Source: Sepioteuthis lessoniana
Lineage: Eukaryota > Mollusca > Cephalopoda > Myopsida > Loliginidae
NCBI GenBank assembly: GCA_963585895.1
Contig: OY757934.1
Span: 45,294,430-45,358,429, forward strand
Direction of reading: 5' to 3'
DNA length: 64,000 nt
Shown: in pieces, positions 21,101 to 31,428 of the stretch
Position numbering within the stretch: the stretch's first letter is position 1
Layout of the letters: each line of letters opens with the position of its first letter
Translations under genes and position numbers: made by a program
Notes under the pieces: model-generated
What the model saw: the letters and a program-made list of their open reading frames with translations, nothing else
Told to the model about the DNA's origin: nothing
Databases searched by the model: none

Positions 21101-21205
21101 CCACAGTTTAAACAAATCATTTATATCTAATGTGTATAAACAGGATTTGGCATTAAATAAACTACAAGGGCAGATAAAACATAAAACCAAACCAACCAAA
21201 TAATC
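21100..21205 (+). repeat. Family A 3' end fragment
   Basis: It contains TGTATAAACAGGATTTGGC, a decayed hairpin and the AAACCAAACCAACC end typical of family A. Confidence 0.65.
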
Positions 21206-21209
21206 GAAA

Positions 21210-21591
21210 TCAGAAATGAAATTTTATTTTGCAAAAAAAACGAACTGTTGGGGAACAAAACATAGTGGTCTCCTTTTGGGGGAGCAGTAGGCGGAGCTTC
21301 CGATAATCACGTTACGGTTTCTTCTTGTGGCATTTCGATGAGCCAGTTCTAGCCCTTTTTGTTACAAGACACCAAAGAGGGCGCATTTCTCTATCGGTCT
21401 GTTGGTTCTGTGAACAGCTTACGTACATTTTTTACACCTTCGGACAGTATGTCATGTTACTTCATTACGTGTACTATGCATGTCACGTTTCTTAATTATG
21501 TATACTATTTATGTATATAAAATGTAATTCGTTGTAGTCTAAATGGACTTTGTTTTCCTTACCGAAATATTCTGTGTTAGTTTGATCATTA
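21210..21591. other. Unassigned stretch left of LTR-G
   Basis: No recognisable feature. It begins near a TGTTGGGGAACAAAACA segment that could be another LTR edge, without support from a matching end. Confidence 0.25.
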
Positions 21592-22361
21592 TGTTGTATA
21601 TTGACCTTCGACCCCGCCAAACATGCCATTCCAAAAACGGCGGAAGTGCATATTCCATTGGCTTGGGCGAGTCAGGCGCCTTTGGTGGTGTAAGGCGCCT
21701 TTGGTGGTGTAATGGTTAGCAAGCTCGACTAGCAAACCTACACGAGTGAGTTCGAGTCTCATTGGGTGCCCCTTTCATATGGCCTTGTGCCACATCTAAG
21801 CAAAAAGCTTAGTAAATTACCATTGGCTTGGGCGAGTCTGGCTGACAATATGGGACAAGGTAAAATCCCGTGGTATAGTCATAGACTGATGCATCAGAAG
21901 AGAGTGACCTGTGAACTGCATGACATTTATTTCTGCTCGATGACAATCAAACATGCCATTCCAAGGACAGCGAAAGTGACACATCCCGATGGCAAGTTAT
22001 GGGAAGATATTGAGTGGGCGATTGAACTATTATATAACTATTATATAACTCGGTGAAGACATGAAGTCAGTTAGTTTTGGAGACCAGAAGTTGGAGACAA
22101 GATGTGGTTGAGAAAGCCATCACTCAGCAGAAAGCTGGGCCCGGGCCTCCGGTTGAGCAGCCCTGGAGAACGAAAAAGACACAACGCTGATGGCCATAAG
22201 AGTGGGGGTCAATATGTTGCAGTTCTGTTCGGTCTCCAACTCCCTCTCACACACAAACTTTTCAAATAAAGTGAGAAGTATATTTTTCTAAGAACTGTGT
22301 CGCTCGTCTTTATTTGTGTGTCGTTATGATTCGGCATGTATATGCATATGAGTATACAATA
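21592..22361 (+). mobile_element. Solo LTR, family LTR-G, carrying a SINE
   Basis: It starts TGTTGTATATTGACC and ends TATACAATA, with ATTA on both sides (21588-21591 and 22362-22365). The 3' half (from about 22020) matches 22960-23362: ATAACTCGGTGAAGAC, GGTCTCCAACTCCC, an AATAAA polyadenylation-like signal, and GAACTGTGTCGCTCG. It is longer than the copy at 22815 mainly because of the SINE at 21674-21819. The open frame at 21766-22056 lies across the SINE and LTR and has no recognisable homology. Confidence 0.65.
21674..21819 (+). repeat. Family L tRNA-derived SINE with 19-bp target-site duplication
   Basis: The copy is flanked by identical 19-bp repeats, CCATTGGCTTGGGCGAGTC, at 21655-21673 and 21820-21838. 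Its head has an A-box-like TGGTGTAATGG and B-box-like GAGTTCGAGTCTC. The first 19 or so bases (GGCGCCTTTGGTGGTGTAA) are duplicated at the 5' end. The tail ends AGTAAATTA. This insertion is younger than the surrounding LTR-G. Confidence 0.85.
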
Positions 22362-22595
22362 ATTAGATAGACTAATGCATTAGAGGAATATGATGGTGGC
22401 AGTCTCAATGAATACCAAACACTTTTCCATAAATTCTAATAGAAGCTTAGGTGTAATAAGAGGGAGAGAAGCAATCCGTTTTTGTTTATTTGCTAATTTG
22501 TTTTTGTTTTTGTATCGGTTAAATTTAGACCTTGTTATGTGAGTTTTTTGTTGTCATGTTTTTTGATGTTGCATTTTTTGTTGTTTATGTCGCAA

Positions 22596-22814
22596 TAAAA
22601 TAGCAGCTATACGGCCATCTACCACCCATCACGAAAACTATCCAAGTTAGACGAACCAGACATGTAGAACACTGCTAGAGAAATAAGGACAAACTTATAA
22701 GCGACATACTCCTGTGGGCCCCATCACATGGACAAGCAAAGCCAAGACGACCCGCTAGAACCTATATACAACAGCTCTGTGCCCATACAGGATGTAGCCT
22801 TGAAGACCTCCCGG
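22596..22814 (+). pseudogene. RTE-like LINE C-terminal fragment, part 1
   Basis: It encodes decayed QLYGHLPPITKTIQVRRTRH followed by an RPARTYIQQLC-like segment, as in the better copy at 26150-26700. It is cut by the LTR-G at 22815 and resumes at 23363. Confidence 0.75.
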
Positions 22815-23362
22815 TGTTGTATAGTGACCTACGACCCAGCCGGTCTGTCAAAATAAATAACAGGTGCATCCGATTGAGGAATAGCAGAGTGTAGCCATGA
22901 CCATGGATGGGTTGAATGAGTGCAATTTGTGACGCCCACAAGAAGAAGGTCAACGTTGAACTATTATATAACTCGATGAGGACAGGAAGTCAGTTAGTTT
23001 GGAGACCGGACCAGTTGGAGACAAGATGCAGTAGAGAAAGCCAGCACCCAGCAGAGGGAGCCCTCAGACACCCGATTAATCAGTTTGGAGATCAGTCCAG
23101 TTAGTGAGAAGATGCTGGATTGAGGAACATGTCCCAGATAGACTGGGCTCCCAGGCCCCCAGTTGAGCAGCCAAGGAGAACGGGAAAGAAATGCTGACGG
23201 CCATAAGAGTGTGGGTCAATATGTTGCAGTTCTGTTCAGTCTCCAACTCCCTCTCACACACAACCCTTTCAAATAAAATGAGAGGTATATTTTTCTAAGA
23301 ACTGTGTCGCTCGTCTTTATTGTGTCGTTGTTATGATTCTGCTTGCAGATGAGTATACAACA
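22815..23362 (+). mobile_element. Solo LTR, family LTR-G, inside an RTE-like LINE
   Basis: The termini are inverted: TGTTGTATA at the start and TATACAACA at the end. The flanks are CCCGG (22810-22814) and CCCGA (23363-23367), a 5-bp duplication with one difference. It carries ATTATATAACTCGATGAGG, an AATAAA-type signal near 23272 and the GAACTGTGTCGCTCG segment of the family. Removing it restores the LINE order, which confirms its boundaries. Confidence 0.8.
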
Positions 23363-23455
23363 CCCGAAGCAATGGAAGATAGAGATGGGTGGAGAGAGAG
23401 GGCCAGGAGGATCCATTCTGGCAGTGCAACATGATGATGATAATGATCATGATGT
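23363..23455 (+). pseudogene. RTE-like LINE C-terminal fragment, part 2
   Basis: It continues the LINE after LTR-G with CCCGAAGCAATGGAAGATAG, then AGGATCCATTCTGGCAG and the (ATGATG)n-type tail. Confidence 0.75.
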
Positions 23456-23639
23456 CTCAATATCCCACATTTCTTCGGCATAAATTTGGTGAAGTCAGGG
23501 GATATAGTGTAAAACCAGAGCGTAAATTCATGTCAGCAGTTTCATGAATCAGCGCACTTTCTATACACCTTCTCTGTGATTTAAACAATGAAACTTCTCT
23601 CCCCTTTGTCACATATTTTGCGAAAAAACTTTTATAAGT

Positions 23640-24743
23640 AAACCTCTAAAAAAAACATCTCCCTGACGGTGGGGCTTAAAATACACAAACTGTATCCCCT
23701 GCAGTATTCTGCGCATAGGGGCGCCTCAGGCGAGGGGAGTTTCACTCAGCCTTGCCAAGCTGGTATGGCCTTGGGGAAGAGTTCCTTGGATCCTGGCGAT
23801 CAAATTAGTAACACCCACCGAGCGTTCGCTTCAGGTAGCCTTCAGAAAACCGATGGCGCGTGGAAGATATTTTTCCAACCTCCCAGGAGGACGGATTTAA
23901 TACGAGGTTATTTTATACTAGTGGTGAGGTGCATGCACGAATCGAGCCCCATGTGCAGCCGTCGCAAAAGATTCTTGATCCCGTCGGCATTCACCATTTT
24001 TGAGGCGCCTAGTGTGCCAAGCGATGCACTCAGCTCTGTCAAGCAAGTATTGCCAGGTAGGAAGGCTCCCAGAGACCAGGCGGTAAGCACAATACCACTC
24101 ACCAGGTTCAAAGACTTAGTGGACCCAGGAAAAACGAGGGTGGGAGTAAGCCCGTAGGATTGATATTTATATGTAACTCCCACCAGGTAGGATTTGACAC
24201 AAGGTAATTTTAATATGAAGACCGCGCACGAATCGGTACTTATGCGTAGCAAGAGCAAAAATGCTTGATCTCTTAGGCACCAAGCAACAAACTTAGCCCT
24301 GCAAAGTGGGTATCGCCTGGGGAAGAACAAACCCTGGGACCAGGTGCTCCCAAGATCCTAAGGTCGAGTACAAGTGAGTCATTGTGTCATCGATTCATGA
24401 AGTACAATGTGAATCACTACTTGTTAATGCTTGTCAATGTTCTTTCGGTCCAAAAGGCCAACTACAATGGGAATCTTTGTTTGTTACAAATTCCATCCAC
24501 CCGGCACGAATGCTAGGCGGCCTCCGGAAACCTGGGGAATGAGTGTGAGCCCGTGGGATTGATATTTATCCAAAACTTCCACATGATAAGATCTGACAAA
24601 AGGTTTTCTTAAGTGGATAATCGTGGAATAGAAAGAAGCGTACGAGTAGAAACTCAAGTCCAACTGGTAATAGGTTCATCAGGTCCAGAGGTCCAGTGTA
24701 AGTGAGCAATGGCTTGTCATTGATCTATTAAGTGCCATGTGGT
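23640..24743. repeat. Complex, less AT-rich repeat region, left part
   Basis: Segments of the form TTGATATTTAT...AACTCCCACC...GGATTTGACACAAGG recur at about 24160 and 24550, with further relatives at 25105 and 25410 to the right. The GACACAAGGT part resembles the 3' end of family H in reverse. The overall architecture is unclear. The open frames at 23669-24157 (+) and 23908-24330 (-) show no family I recognise. Confidence 0.45.
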
Positions 24744-25025
24744 TCTCTACTTAACAATGCTTGTCAAGTATTCATGGGGCTAAAAGGCTGAGTGCAATAT
24801 GAATCTATAGTTAACAATGCTTGTCAAGTATTCATGAGGCTAAAAGGCTGAGTGCAATATGAATCTATAGTTAACAATGCTTGTCAAGTATTCATGGGGC
24901 TAAAAGGCTGAGTGCAATATGAATCTATAGTTAACAATGCTTGTCAAGTATTCATGGGGCTAAAAGGCTGAGTGCAATATGAATCTATAATTAACAATTA
25001 TTCATGAGGCTAAAAGGCTTAGTTC
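24744..25025 (+). repeat. 60-bp minisatellite
   Basis: TTAACAATGCTTGTCAAG recurs at 24751, 24811, 24871 and 24931, an exact 60-bp period, with a fifth unit at 24991 carrying a deletion. Units are nearly identical, which implies recent expansion or homogenisation. Diverged single units flank it at about 24421, 24700 and 25270. Confidence 0.95.
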
Positions 25026-25900
25026 AATGTGAATATTTGCTTGTCATTGATTCCCCCACCCCACCCCACACGAATACAAGAGGCCCCCTCGAAAACCGTG
25101 GGGAATGTTTATCCAAACCTTCCACTAGATGGGATTTTACACAAGTAGGGGTTAAGGGCGGGAAAGTAGCGCATAAACCGGATTCATGCACTGCTGGTCA
25201 TATGATCACCAGGCCGGAAAACCAGGTGAAAATGGGTCATTGTTTATCATTGATTTACTAAGTCCAATGTGAATGTATGCTTGACAATGATTCATGAGGC
25301 TAAAAGGCCAAGTGCAATGTGATTCTTTGCTTGTCAGTGATTCCACCCACTCAGCACGAATGCCAGACAGCTCCCTGGAAAACCGAAGGCATGGCGAGTT
25401 CGCAGTATTACGATCTATCTGACATCTTACCGTGTCAGAATATGATACAAGGTCGTTTATGGTAGGAGCCCCACACAAATCGAAACTCATGTGTGTCAGA
25501 TGCAAAAATTTGTAACCTCGTCGGGAGCTGGTGGTATTGTAATTTATTTATTTAAGGAGCGCCCCACTATCGCACGAGTATGGCACAAGGCCGTTTTTAA
25601 ATGGGTCCAGGCGGAAGATCGTAGCCCAGACACGCCTCTACATTCCCCCGAAGAGACGCTTCAGGCACCAGCTTATAAACCTAGCCTCACCCAAGTGGGT
25701 TAGACCTGGGAGGACGGCCCCCTATGGCTCAAGGAATGAGTCCAGAGTTACATAGCCGTGACTGCTGGGCTATCTCGGCAGTCACGACAAGCAGTTCTGA
25801 CCGACTGATAACCACAAACCTAGTCCAATCTCAACTCAGCCGCTACCCTAAAACGGCTGGTCATAAAAGAACATGGTGAGGGTATATGGGAGCCGGGGGT
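25026..25900. repeat. Complex repeat region, right part
   Basis: It continues the modules of 23640-24743 (TCCACTAGATGGGATTTTACAC; GTCAGAATATGATACAAGG; CGAGTATGGCACAAGGCCG). No coding frame is convincing. Confidence 0.4.
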
Positions 25901-26149
25901 ATTACTGGGATTAAAATCTTGCAGAGTCTAGATGATTTGTTTTAATAAAACCTAGTTTGATAAATAATTACGTGGTGTTATTGAAATCTAATATAATAGT
26001 TTTATTCTCAAATGTGTTAAAAACAATTCTATGTATGATTTTATATAATAAAATAAAATCGAATTAAAATAAGTGTTATAAGCTTTTTTATTAGGTTCCT
26101 TTCGTCTTTCTTATTTAATATTTTATAGCATTAAAACTCAAATACTTGC

Positions 26150-26705
26150 GCCCTTTTGTTTGCGCATCGACACGCGGCTAACGAAGGCATGGACAGCTAT
26201 CGATAAGCTATCGATCATATGGAAATCAAACCTGACCGATAAAATGAAATGCAGTTTCTTCCAGACAGCGGTCGTATTGATACTGCTGTATGGATGCACT
26301 ACTTGGACGCTAACTAAACGGCTGGAGAAGAAGCTCGACGGCAATTACACAAGAATGTTGCGAGCAATATTGAACAAGTCCTGGCGGCAACACCCCACAA
26401 GGCACCAACTATACGGCCACTTGCCTCCCATCACGAAAACTATCCAAGTTAGACGAACCAGACATGCAGGACATTGCTGGAGAAGCAGGGACGAGCTCAT
26501 AAGTGATGTACTCCTATGGATCCCCACATATGGCCAAGCAAAAGCAGGACGACCAGCTCGAACATACATACAGCAGCTATGTGAGGATATGGGATGTAGT
26601 CCTGAAGACCGGCCGGAGGCGATGAACGATAGGGAGAAGTGGCGAGAGAGGATCAGAGATATCCATGCTAGCGGCACAATGATGATGATGATAATGAACA
26701 TACTT
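26150..26705 (+). pseudogene. RTE-like LINE, C-terminal reverse-transcriptase fragment, best copy
   Basis: A 187-residue open frame (26160-26723) carries AWTAIDKLSIIWKSNLTDKM, LLYGCTTWTLTKRLEKKLDG, NYTRMLRAILNKSWRQHP, HLPPITKTIQVRRTRHAGHC and RSRDELISDVLLW, ending REKWRERIRDIHAS. This is the conserved C-terminal end of a very common animal LINE ORF2, downstream of the catalytic reverse-transcriptase motifs, which are absent. The 3' end runs into ATGATGATGATGATAATG, a tail type known from RTE elements. It is a 5'-truncated copy and dead as an element, although this stretch of frame is open. Assignment to RTE is inference. Confidence 0.8.
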
Positions 26706-26719
26706 AGTTATATTTGTAG

Positions 26720-27367
26720 TTAAATGGAACTCAATATCGGTGATAGAACATAGATATCTTAGTTTGGTGTGTAGACACAGAGTTAGCGCTGCTTGGTGAC
26801 GGTCAGTTTTTCGCCGATGTGATCATTAGACAAAGTATATATACATATATATAGTATGGCAAAATTTCCTCCCATATTTTAAACTGTCCGTTGAGTGGTG
26901 CAAGTCGAGTTTGGCGAGCGACAACAACAGCTCTATCCAGCTATTTTTTGTTTTTCAGATTAGAATAATTACAATAATAAATTTGAACCGGTGTATATTG
27001 CGTATTTACAGTTGAAACGTTTTTTTAACTATTGAATCTGTAATTGCTATTAGAGAGCTTTTTCTGCTCATTTCATGTTAGGTCGGAATCATGCTGTTTC
27101 GGATAGAATTTTCAACACATAGCAATATCAATTTTCTATCCGTAACCGCATCATTCTGACGTTACACTTATGAGAACGAAAAATTCTTTGTGTAACAATT
27201 ACAGATTCACCACATTTAAAAAAAACAAACGTCCAAGCCTTGATCGCAAATGAAAAAAAGAAAAAAAAGCGGTGGACTTTAGATAGATGGAGCTAGCATT
27301 ATCACTTGCCTAAGTTCACTTGCACTACAAAGGTGACAGTTAAAGTGTGGAGTGTGTTTTTCTCACA

Positions 27368-27368
<1 letters not shown>
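26720..27368. other. Unassigned AT-rich stretch
   Basis: No repeat or exon is recognised. Confidence 0.4.

Positions 27369-27399
<31 letters not shown>
27369..27399. repeat. (TA)n microsatellite
   Basis: AT dinucleotide run. Confidence 0.9.
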
Positions 27400-27403
<4 letters not shown>

Positions 27404-27424
27404 TCAAACAAGTGCGAACAGAGC

Positions 27425-28185
27425 CCATTCGGCTGGCGCTATAGAATACGCCGCTTGCATCTCTGCAGAAGGAGAAAAGACCCCCAACGAGTTTCCTGAA
27501 TATGACACTAAACAATCTGATGGTGATACGCCTGTCCTAGGGGTGCCCTCGTGGTGTAAGGGTTAAATCGTTAGTCGTAGTAAGCGAGTTCGAACTCCAG
27601 TCGCGCTATTACGTTGACTTTCAGACAAACACTCTTAGGAAAGGTATGAACGCCTTGATCATCCAAGCTATGGGCTAAATAGAACGACTGCTGTTCTTCT
27701 CGAAGTATGACTTTGGCATTAAATAACCCACGAAGGTTGATATGCCATCAAACAAAGAAACCCAAACCCAAACTCCTGTCCTGGAGCTTTGGAGAGTGTG
27801 GTGTATCCTTTTACCTTTCATTGTCATTATTCCCCGGTCCACTCTGGCCCAGAGTGATATTACCTGTCGGGGTCTCATCTATGGGTTAAATAGATGCGCT
27901 CAATCAATTACTAGGGATTATCAATTTTAATATGAATATTAAATAAAATTATTAGTCTTAAATAGCAATACCATTTAAAAAACCATTTAAATGTGTGCAA
28001 ATAGAACTGTTGTATTAGATAATACTTGAAACGATTTCACTGTGTGCAAACAAATGAACTCAAGCTCGTTTAAAAATAATGTTACATAAAAACAGTTCTT
28101 TTGAAAATCATATATTCAATATATTTATGTATGAACAGGATTTGGCATTTAATAATCCAGCATAAATGATATGCCATAAAACACA
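27425..28185 (+). repeat. Family A element split by a family T SINE
   Basis: The body starts near 27428 (GGCTGGCGCTATAGAATACG, CATCTCTGCAG), is interrupted at 27540-27772 by a T element, and resumes with CTGGAGCTTTGGAGAG. The tail is of the second type. The 3' hairpin is at about 28138-28175. Confidence 0.85.
27540..27774 (+). repeat. Family T SINE nested in family A
   Basis: A complete head (A-box-like TGGTGTAAGGG; B-box-like GAGTTCGAACTCC), core and 3' hairpin are present. Flanks are CCTGTCCTAG (27531-27540) and CCTGTCCTGG (27775-27784), a 9-of-10 duplication. T was therefore mobile after this A copy was in place. Confidence 0.85.
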
Positions 28186-28478
28186 ATGAACGAACTGCGT
28201 TTTTGAACACATCGTCAACTGCCCGCGATAAACGCTTTCATTCAAAATATTTATTGATCACATAAAAGTATATGGACTAGTCGTAATCATATCTTCGAGA
28301 ATAACCAAGGAAACTCAAAAGAACATTATTTGGCCTACAAGATCAGAGATTTCGAATAATTATTTCATTGTCAGTCGGCAATACGAAAATGTTCATAAAA
28401 AACTCAACTCTAAAACCTTGTCTAGTTTTTAAGGAAATATTCTCACAAAAAAACCCAAATGCCTAAACATACACACAG

Positions 28479-28479
<1 letters not shown>
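28186..28479. other. Unassigned AT-rich stretch
   Basis: Nothing recognised. Confidence 0.4.
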
Positions 28480-28536
<57 letters not shown>

Positions 28537-28588
28537 CTAATAATATATATAATTCTAATTATATATATAATTCTAATATAATTCAGAA

Positions 28589-28648
<60 letters not shown>
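28480..28648. repeat. Paired (TA)n arrays around an AATTCTAATA palindromic spacer
   Basis: Two TA runs (about 28480-28533 and 28593-28648) flank a spacer of ATAATTCTAATA-type units in both orientations. The whole is nearly self-complementary and could extrude as a cruciform. Confidence 0.85.
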
Positions 28649-28651
<3 letters not shown>

Positions 28652-28904
28652 TAGAATTATGTATGTGGACAACACATAAAATTTAAATTATGGTCTTATA
28701 GTGACTATAATTCTAAAATGTTTATATCTGCTCCGCAATATTTCCATGTAAAAACTTTTCTTATAAGTTGTTCTTGATAGATAGATTGATAGATAGATTG
28801 ATAGATAGATTTGGGTGAAATTTCGTGATTGTCCAAATGTAGAACGTTTGAAAAAGATACGGATATTTATGGCATTATAAAAAGTTTTCAAACGGAACGG
28901 ATGG

Positions 28905-28938
<34 letters not shown>

Positions 28939-29396
28939 TCTCTCTCTCTCGCTTTATAGTGGAATTTTTTAAAATAGTGCATGAGAAAGTTCTATCGATC
29001 AACGAAAATCTATTAACTGCTATTTAGGGAAGTTGGAACGACTTTGTTTATGAATATTGCTTTAAATAAGTGAAATCTATGCCTGAAAAAATCAGGCTGT
29101 CTTAAAACTTTGAAAAGGGACAACTGAGTATTCCTTCTCTTTCGTCAATGAATTCGATAATTCTTTTCTCAACATTAGGTTATTCCATATTTTCCTCTGA
29201 GTGGCTATGAAAAAATTTATACCATTGATTTAAATAATTTAGTCTCGCTTGTTTAAGTCTAAGCTTTTTTCAATTGTTCAGATATTAAATTTAAAATTTT
29301 TTGCATTTTATCATTTATTAGTTTATTTACTGCTAAATAAAAAAAAACTGAGTAAACAGAGTCTGAGTGCATCAATTCAATGCGTTTTACCAGTGG

Positions 29397-29398
<2 letters not shown>
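28649..29398. other. AT-rich stretch with (GATA)n and (CT)n
   Basis: GATA-type units lie at 28777-28811 and a CT run at 28908-28950. The rest is unrecognised. Confidence 0.5.

Positions 29399-29468
<70 letters not shown>
29399..29468. repeat. (TA)n microsatellite, 70 bp
   Basis: Uninterrupted AT dinucleotides. Confidence 0.95.
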
Positions 29469-29474
<6 letters not shown>

Positions 29475-29605
29475 GTATGTGTATTATTCAGTCTAGTTAA
29501 ACCGGAGTCGGGAATAATTCCGTCAGGACAAAAAAATCATTCAACTATGAACATTTAAATTTTCTTGGTTAAGAGCTCAATGTAACTGACATCACAGAGC
29601 AATAA

Positions 29606-29758
29606 TTTCTTTAAGAAAAACAAAAACCAGTCACATTAGGATTTAGATCTGAAGAAGTCCTGTTATTTTTTGTGTTATTGATTCATATCCATACCCATAA
29701 CATGATGGAAGTAAATTTATAATCCTAATGTGACCGGTTTTTGTTTTTCTTAAAGAAA
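29606..29758. repeat. 38-bp inverted repeat with 77-bp spacer
   Basis: The arms are 29606-29643 and 29721-29758, complementary at 37 of 38 positions. The single difference is at the AGTC/GACC position. A (TA)n array starts immediately at the right arm's end. It looks like a short foldback element or the ends of a non-autonomous element. Confidence 0.85.

Positions 29759-29821
<63 letters not shown>
29759..29821. repeat. (TA)n microsatellite
   Basis: About 62 bp of AT dinucleotides between the inverted repeat and the Penelope-associated repeat. Confidence 0.95.
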
Positions 29822-29822
<1 letters not shown>

Positions 29823-29985
29823 CAGTAATATCTAGTCAGTTTCCGAAGACAGCGGGTGTGGATTATTCGCGTATAGAAAATATGAGGAATTTCAAATAAA
29901 TCTCTAGGAGTACTCGATGTATGGTTATTGTTATATATTTTTCCTATATAAGAAAACTCACATACAGAGCGTATACATAATAAGG
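29822..29985 (+). repeat. Penelope-associated repeat, left part (family E)
   Basis: TAGTCAGTTTCCGAAGACAG followed by GGGTGTGGATTATTC matches 38256-38300. It lies directly upstream of the GIY-YIG fragment. Confidence 0.6.
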
Positions 29986-29990
29986 ATAGG

Positions 29991-30300
29991 GAGAGAGTCA
30001 ATATAGTTATCTCCGCTGGGAATTGGAAACAAAGGCTGTATAACCACAGACATTCTTTCTCCAATCCGCGACTTAGAAACCAAATCGCTCCATCTAAATA
30101 TTTTTGGAACGTTTAACCCCCAAATAAAGTGGAAAATAGTCAGACAGTCTTCAACCGCGAATAGCTTCAATGGTAGATGTAACTTGTGTATCGATGAAAA
30201 AATTAGTATAATCAATTTTAAAAATCGCAGACTACTGTTAAATGAACGTAACGAGCTTGTATTTATATGTAGACATAAAAGTAAATTTAGATTATCCTGA
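29991..30300 (+). pseudogene. Penelope-like element GIY-YIG endonuclease fragment
   Basis: The first frame (about 29991-30107) reads ISAGNWKQRLYNHRHSF, then LRNQIAPSKYFWN. A frameshift near 30105-30115 leads to a second frame reading PQIKWKIVRQSS, GRCNLCIDEKISI, RRLLLNERNELVF and CRHKSKF, stopping at 30298-30300. This is the C-terminal GIY-YIG nuclease of Penelope-like retroelements: the Arg of KQRLYNH, the CNLC cysteine pair, the following Glu and the final Cys-His all fit. The N-terminal GIY and YIG strands are lost or decayed, no reverse transcriptase is present, and the frame is shifted. The copy is inactive. Confidence 0.8.
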
Positions 30301-30854
30301 TTGGGGCCAACCGAGGTTCATACTATAGACAATAGCAGGGAAAATGATGCTGGATGATTTTTATTGGAAACAATAACATTTATTTCTGTAGTTACTAGTA
30401 TTATATGACGGGGAGATTTATGTAGAGAAGGAGATTCTTGGAAATTTAGATATTAATTCAAAATTAGGGGTTTTAATTTCTGGAATAGCTGAATCCTTTT
30501 GACCATCTTTGGTGTTAATTAAAGGCACCTAAAGTTTGTTTTTTTAAGGAGAAAGTCTCAAACTAAATTAGCTGAGGGAATTAACATATGTATAAGAAGT
30601 AAACGATAACTTTTTGAAGATAATCGTTTAGTTTACAAGCTTAGATTATACATAAAATTCGACCTGTTACGAAAAATCAAGCATATGTTCAAATTAAGAT
30701 GGGTACAGAAAATCCTTTTTCTGATTTCTTAATTTTTCTGATACTTTATTGTTTTAACCCCCTTTACTTTCGCCTAAGAATTTAAAGTTATATATATATA
30801 TTTTGCATACATATATATAGACGGTAATCCAAATTTGCAGTTTTTTGACCTCAA
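30301..30854. other. Unassigned AT-rich stretch, possible Penelope 3' region
   Basis: It lies between the endonuclease stop codon and the matching right half of repeat E, so it may be element sequence. No motif is recognised. Confidence 0.3.
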
Positions 30855-30940
30855 ATTAAACGTGTGGAGTCTAATGATATTCTTCACCGAAATGAATTTA
30901 TAATGACAATCAAACCAGGTTTGAGTTTCCTTCTAATTGC

Positions 30941-30942
<2 letters not shown>
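30855..30942 (+). repeat. Penelope-associated repeat, right part (family E)
   Basis: ATATTCTTCACCGAAATGAA and AGGTTTGAGTTTCCTTC match 38425-38490. A (TA)n array follows. Confidence 0.6.
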
Positions 30943-30985
<43 letters not shown>

Positions 30986-31008
30986 CAGTCTTTTCAACTT
31001 TCTCTCTC

Positions 31009-31039
<31 letters not shown>

Positions 31040-31103
31040 ATTATATATATATATATGTTGGCCCATCTGTCTCCGTCTGTTCATATCTATCTATCTATCT
31101 ATC

Positions 31104-31142
<39 letters not shown>
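30943..31142. repeat. Compound (TA)n, (CT)n, (GT)n, (TCTA)n microsatellites
   Basis: TA runs lie at 30943-30984, 31007-31024, 31040-31055 and 31106-31142, with GT at 31023-31039 and TCTA units at 31084-31106. Tyr/Ile-rich open frames here are repeat translations. Confidence 0.95.
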
Positions 31143-31145
<3 letters not shown>

Positions 31146-31383
31146 CGTGGAACAGGGCCTATTGGAGACACTAACAAGGAATAAGCACTCTGTGAGACTG
31201 AAGCCTGGTCAACCATAGCAGCTAATTTACCATTACACTACAAGGGTAATTAGTATTGCAGATACCTTAACCTATCTTTTACTCCATCTCTTGATCAGTT
31301 GGCGCCATGCCTGTTCTTAGTTTATTTACTGCTATACAAACACCCTCTAAGTGTGCTAATTCCAGAATTTTTGCCTGATGTAG

Positions 31384-31385
<2 letters not shown>

Positions 31386-31425
<40 letters not shown>
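31386..31425. repeat. (TA)n microsatellite
   Basis: AT dinucleotide run. Confidence 0.95.

Positions 31426-31428
<3 letters not shown>

Noticed and set aside
21766..22056. 96-residue plus-strand open frame
   Set aside because: It spans the end of a SINE, its target-site duplication and an LTR, so it cannot be an ancestral gene.
23669..24330. Overlapping open frames of 162 (+) and 140 (-) residues
   Set aside because: They sit in the complex repeat region, overlap on opposite strands and contain no motif I recognise. Frame length is explained by the lower AT content.
30864..31184. Tyr/Ile-rich open frames over TA arrays (also near 20800, 29400, 29760, 53150, 56400)
   Set aside because: They are direct translations of (TA)n, (GT)n and (TCTA)n and have no protein-like composition.
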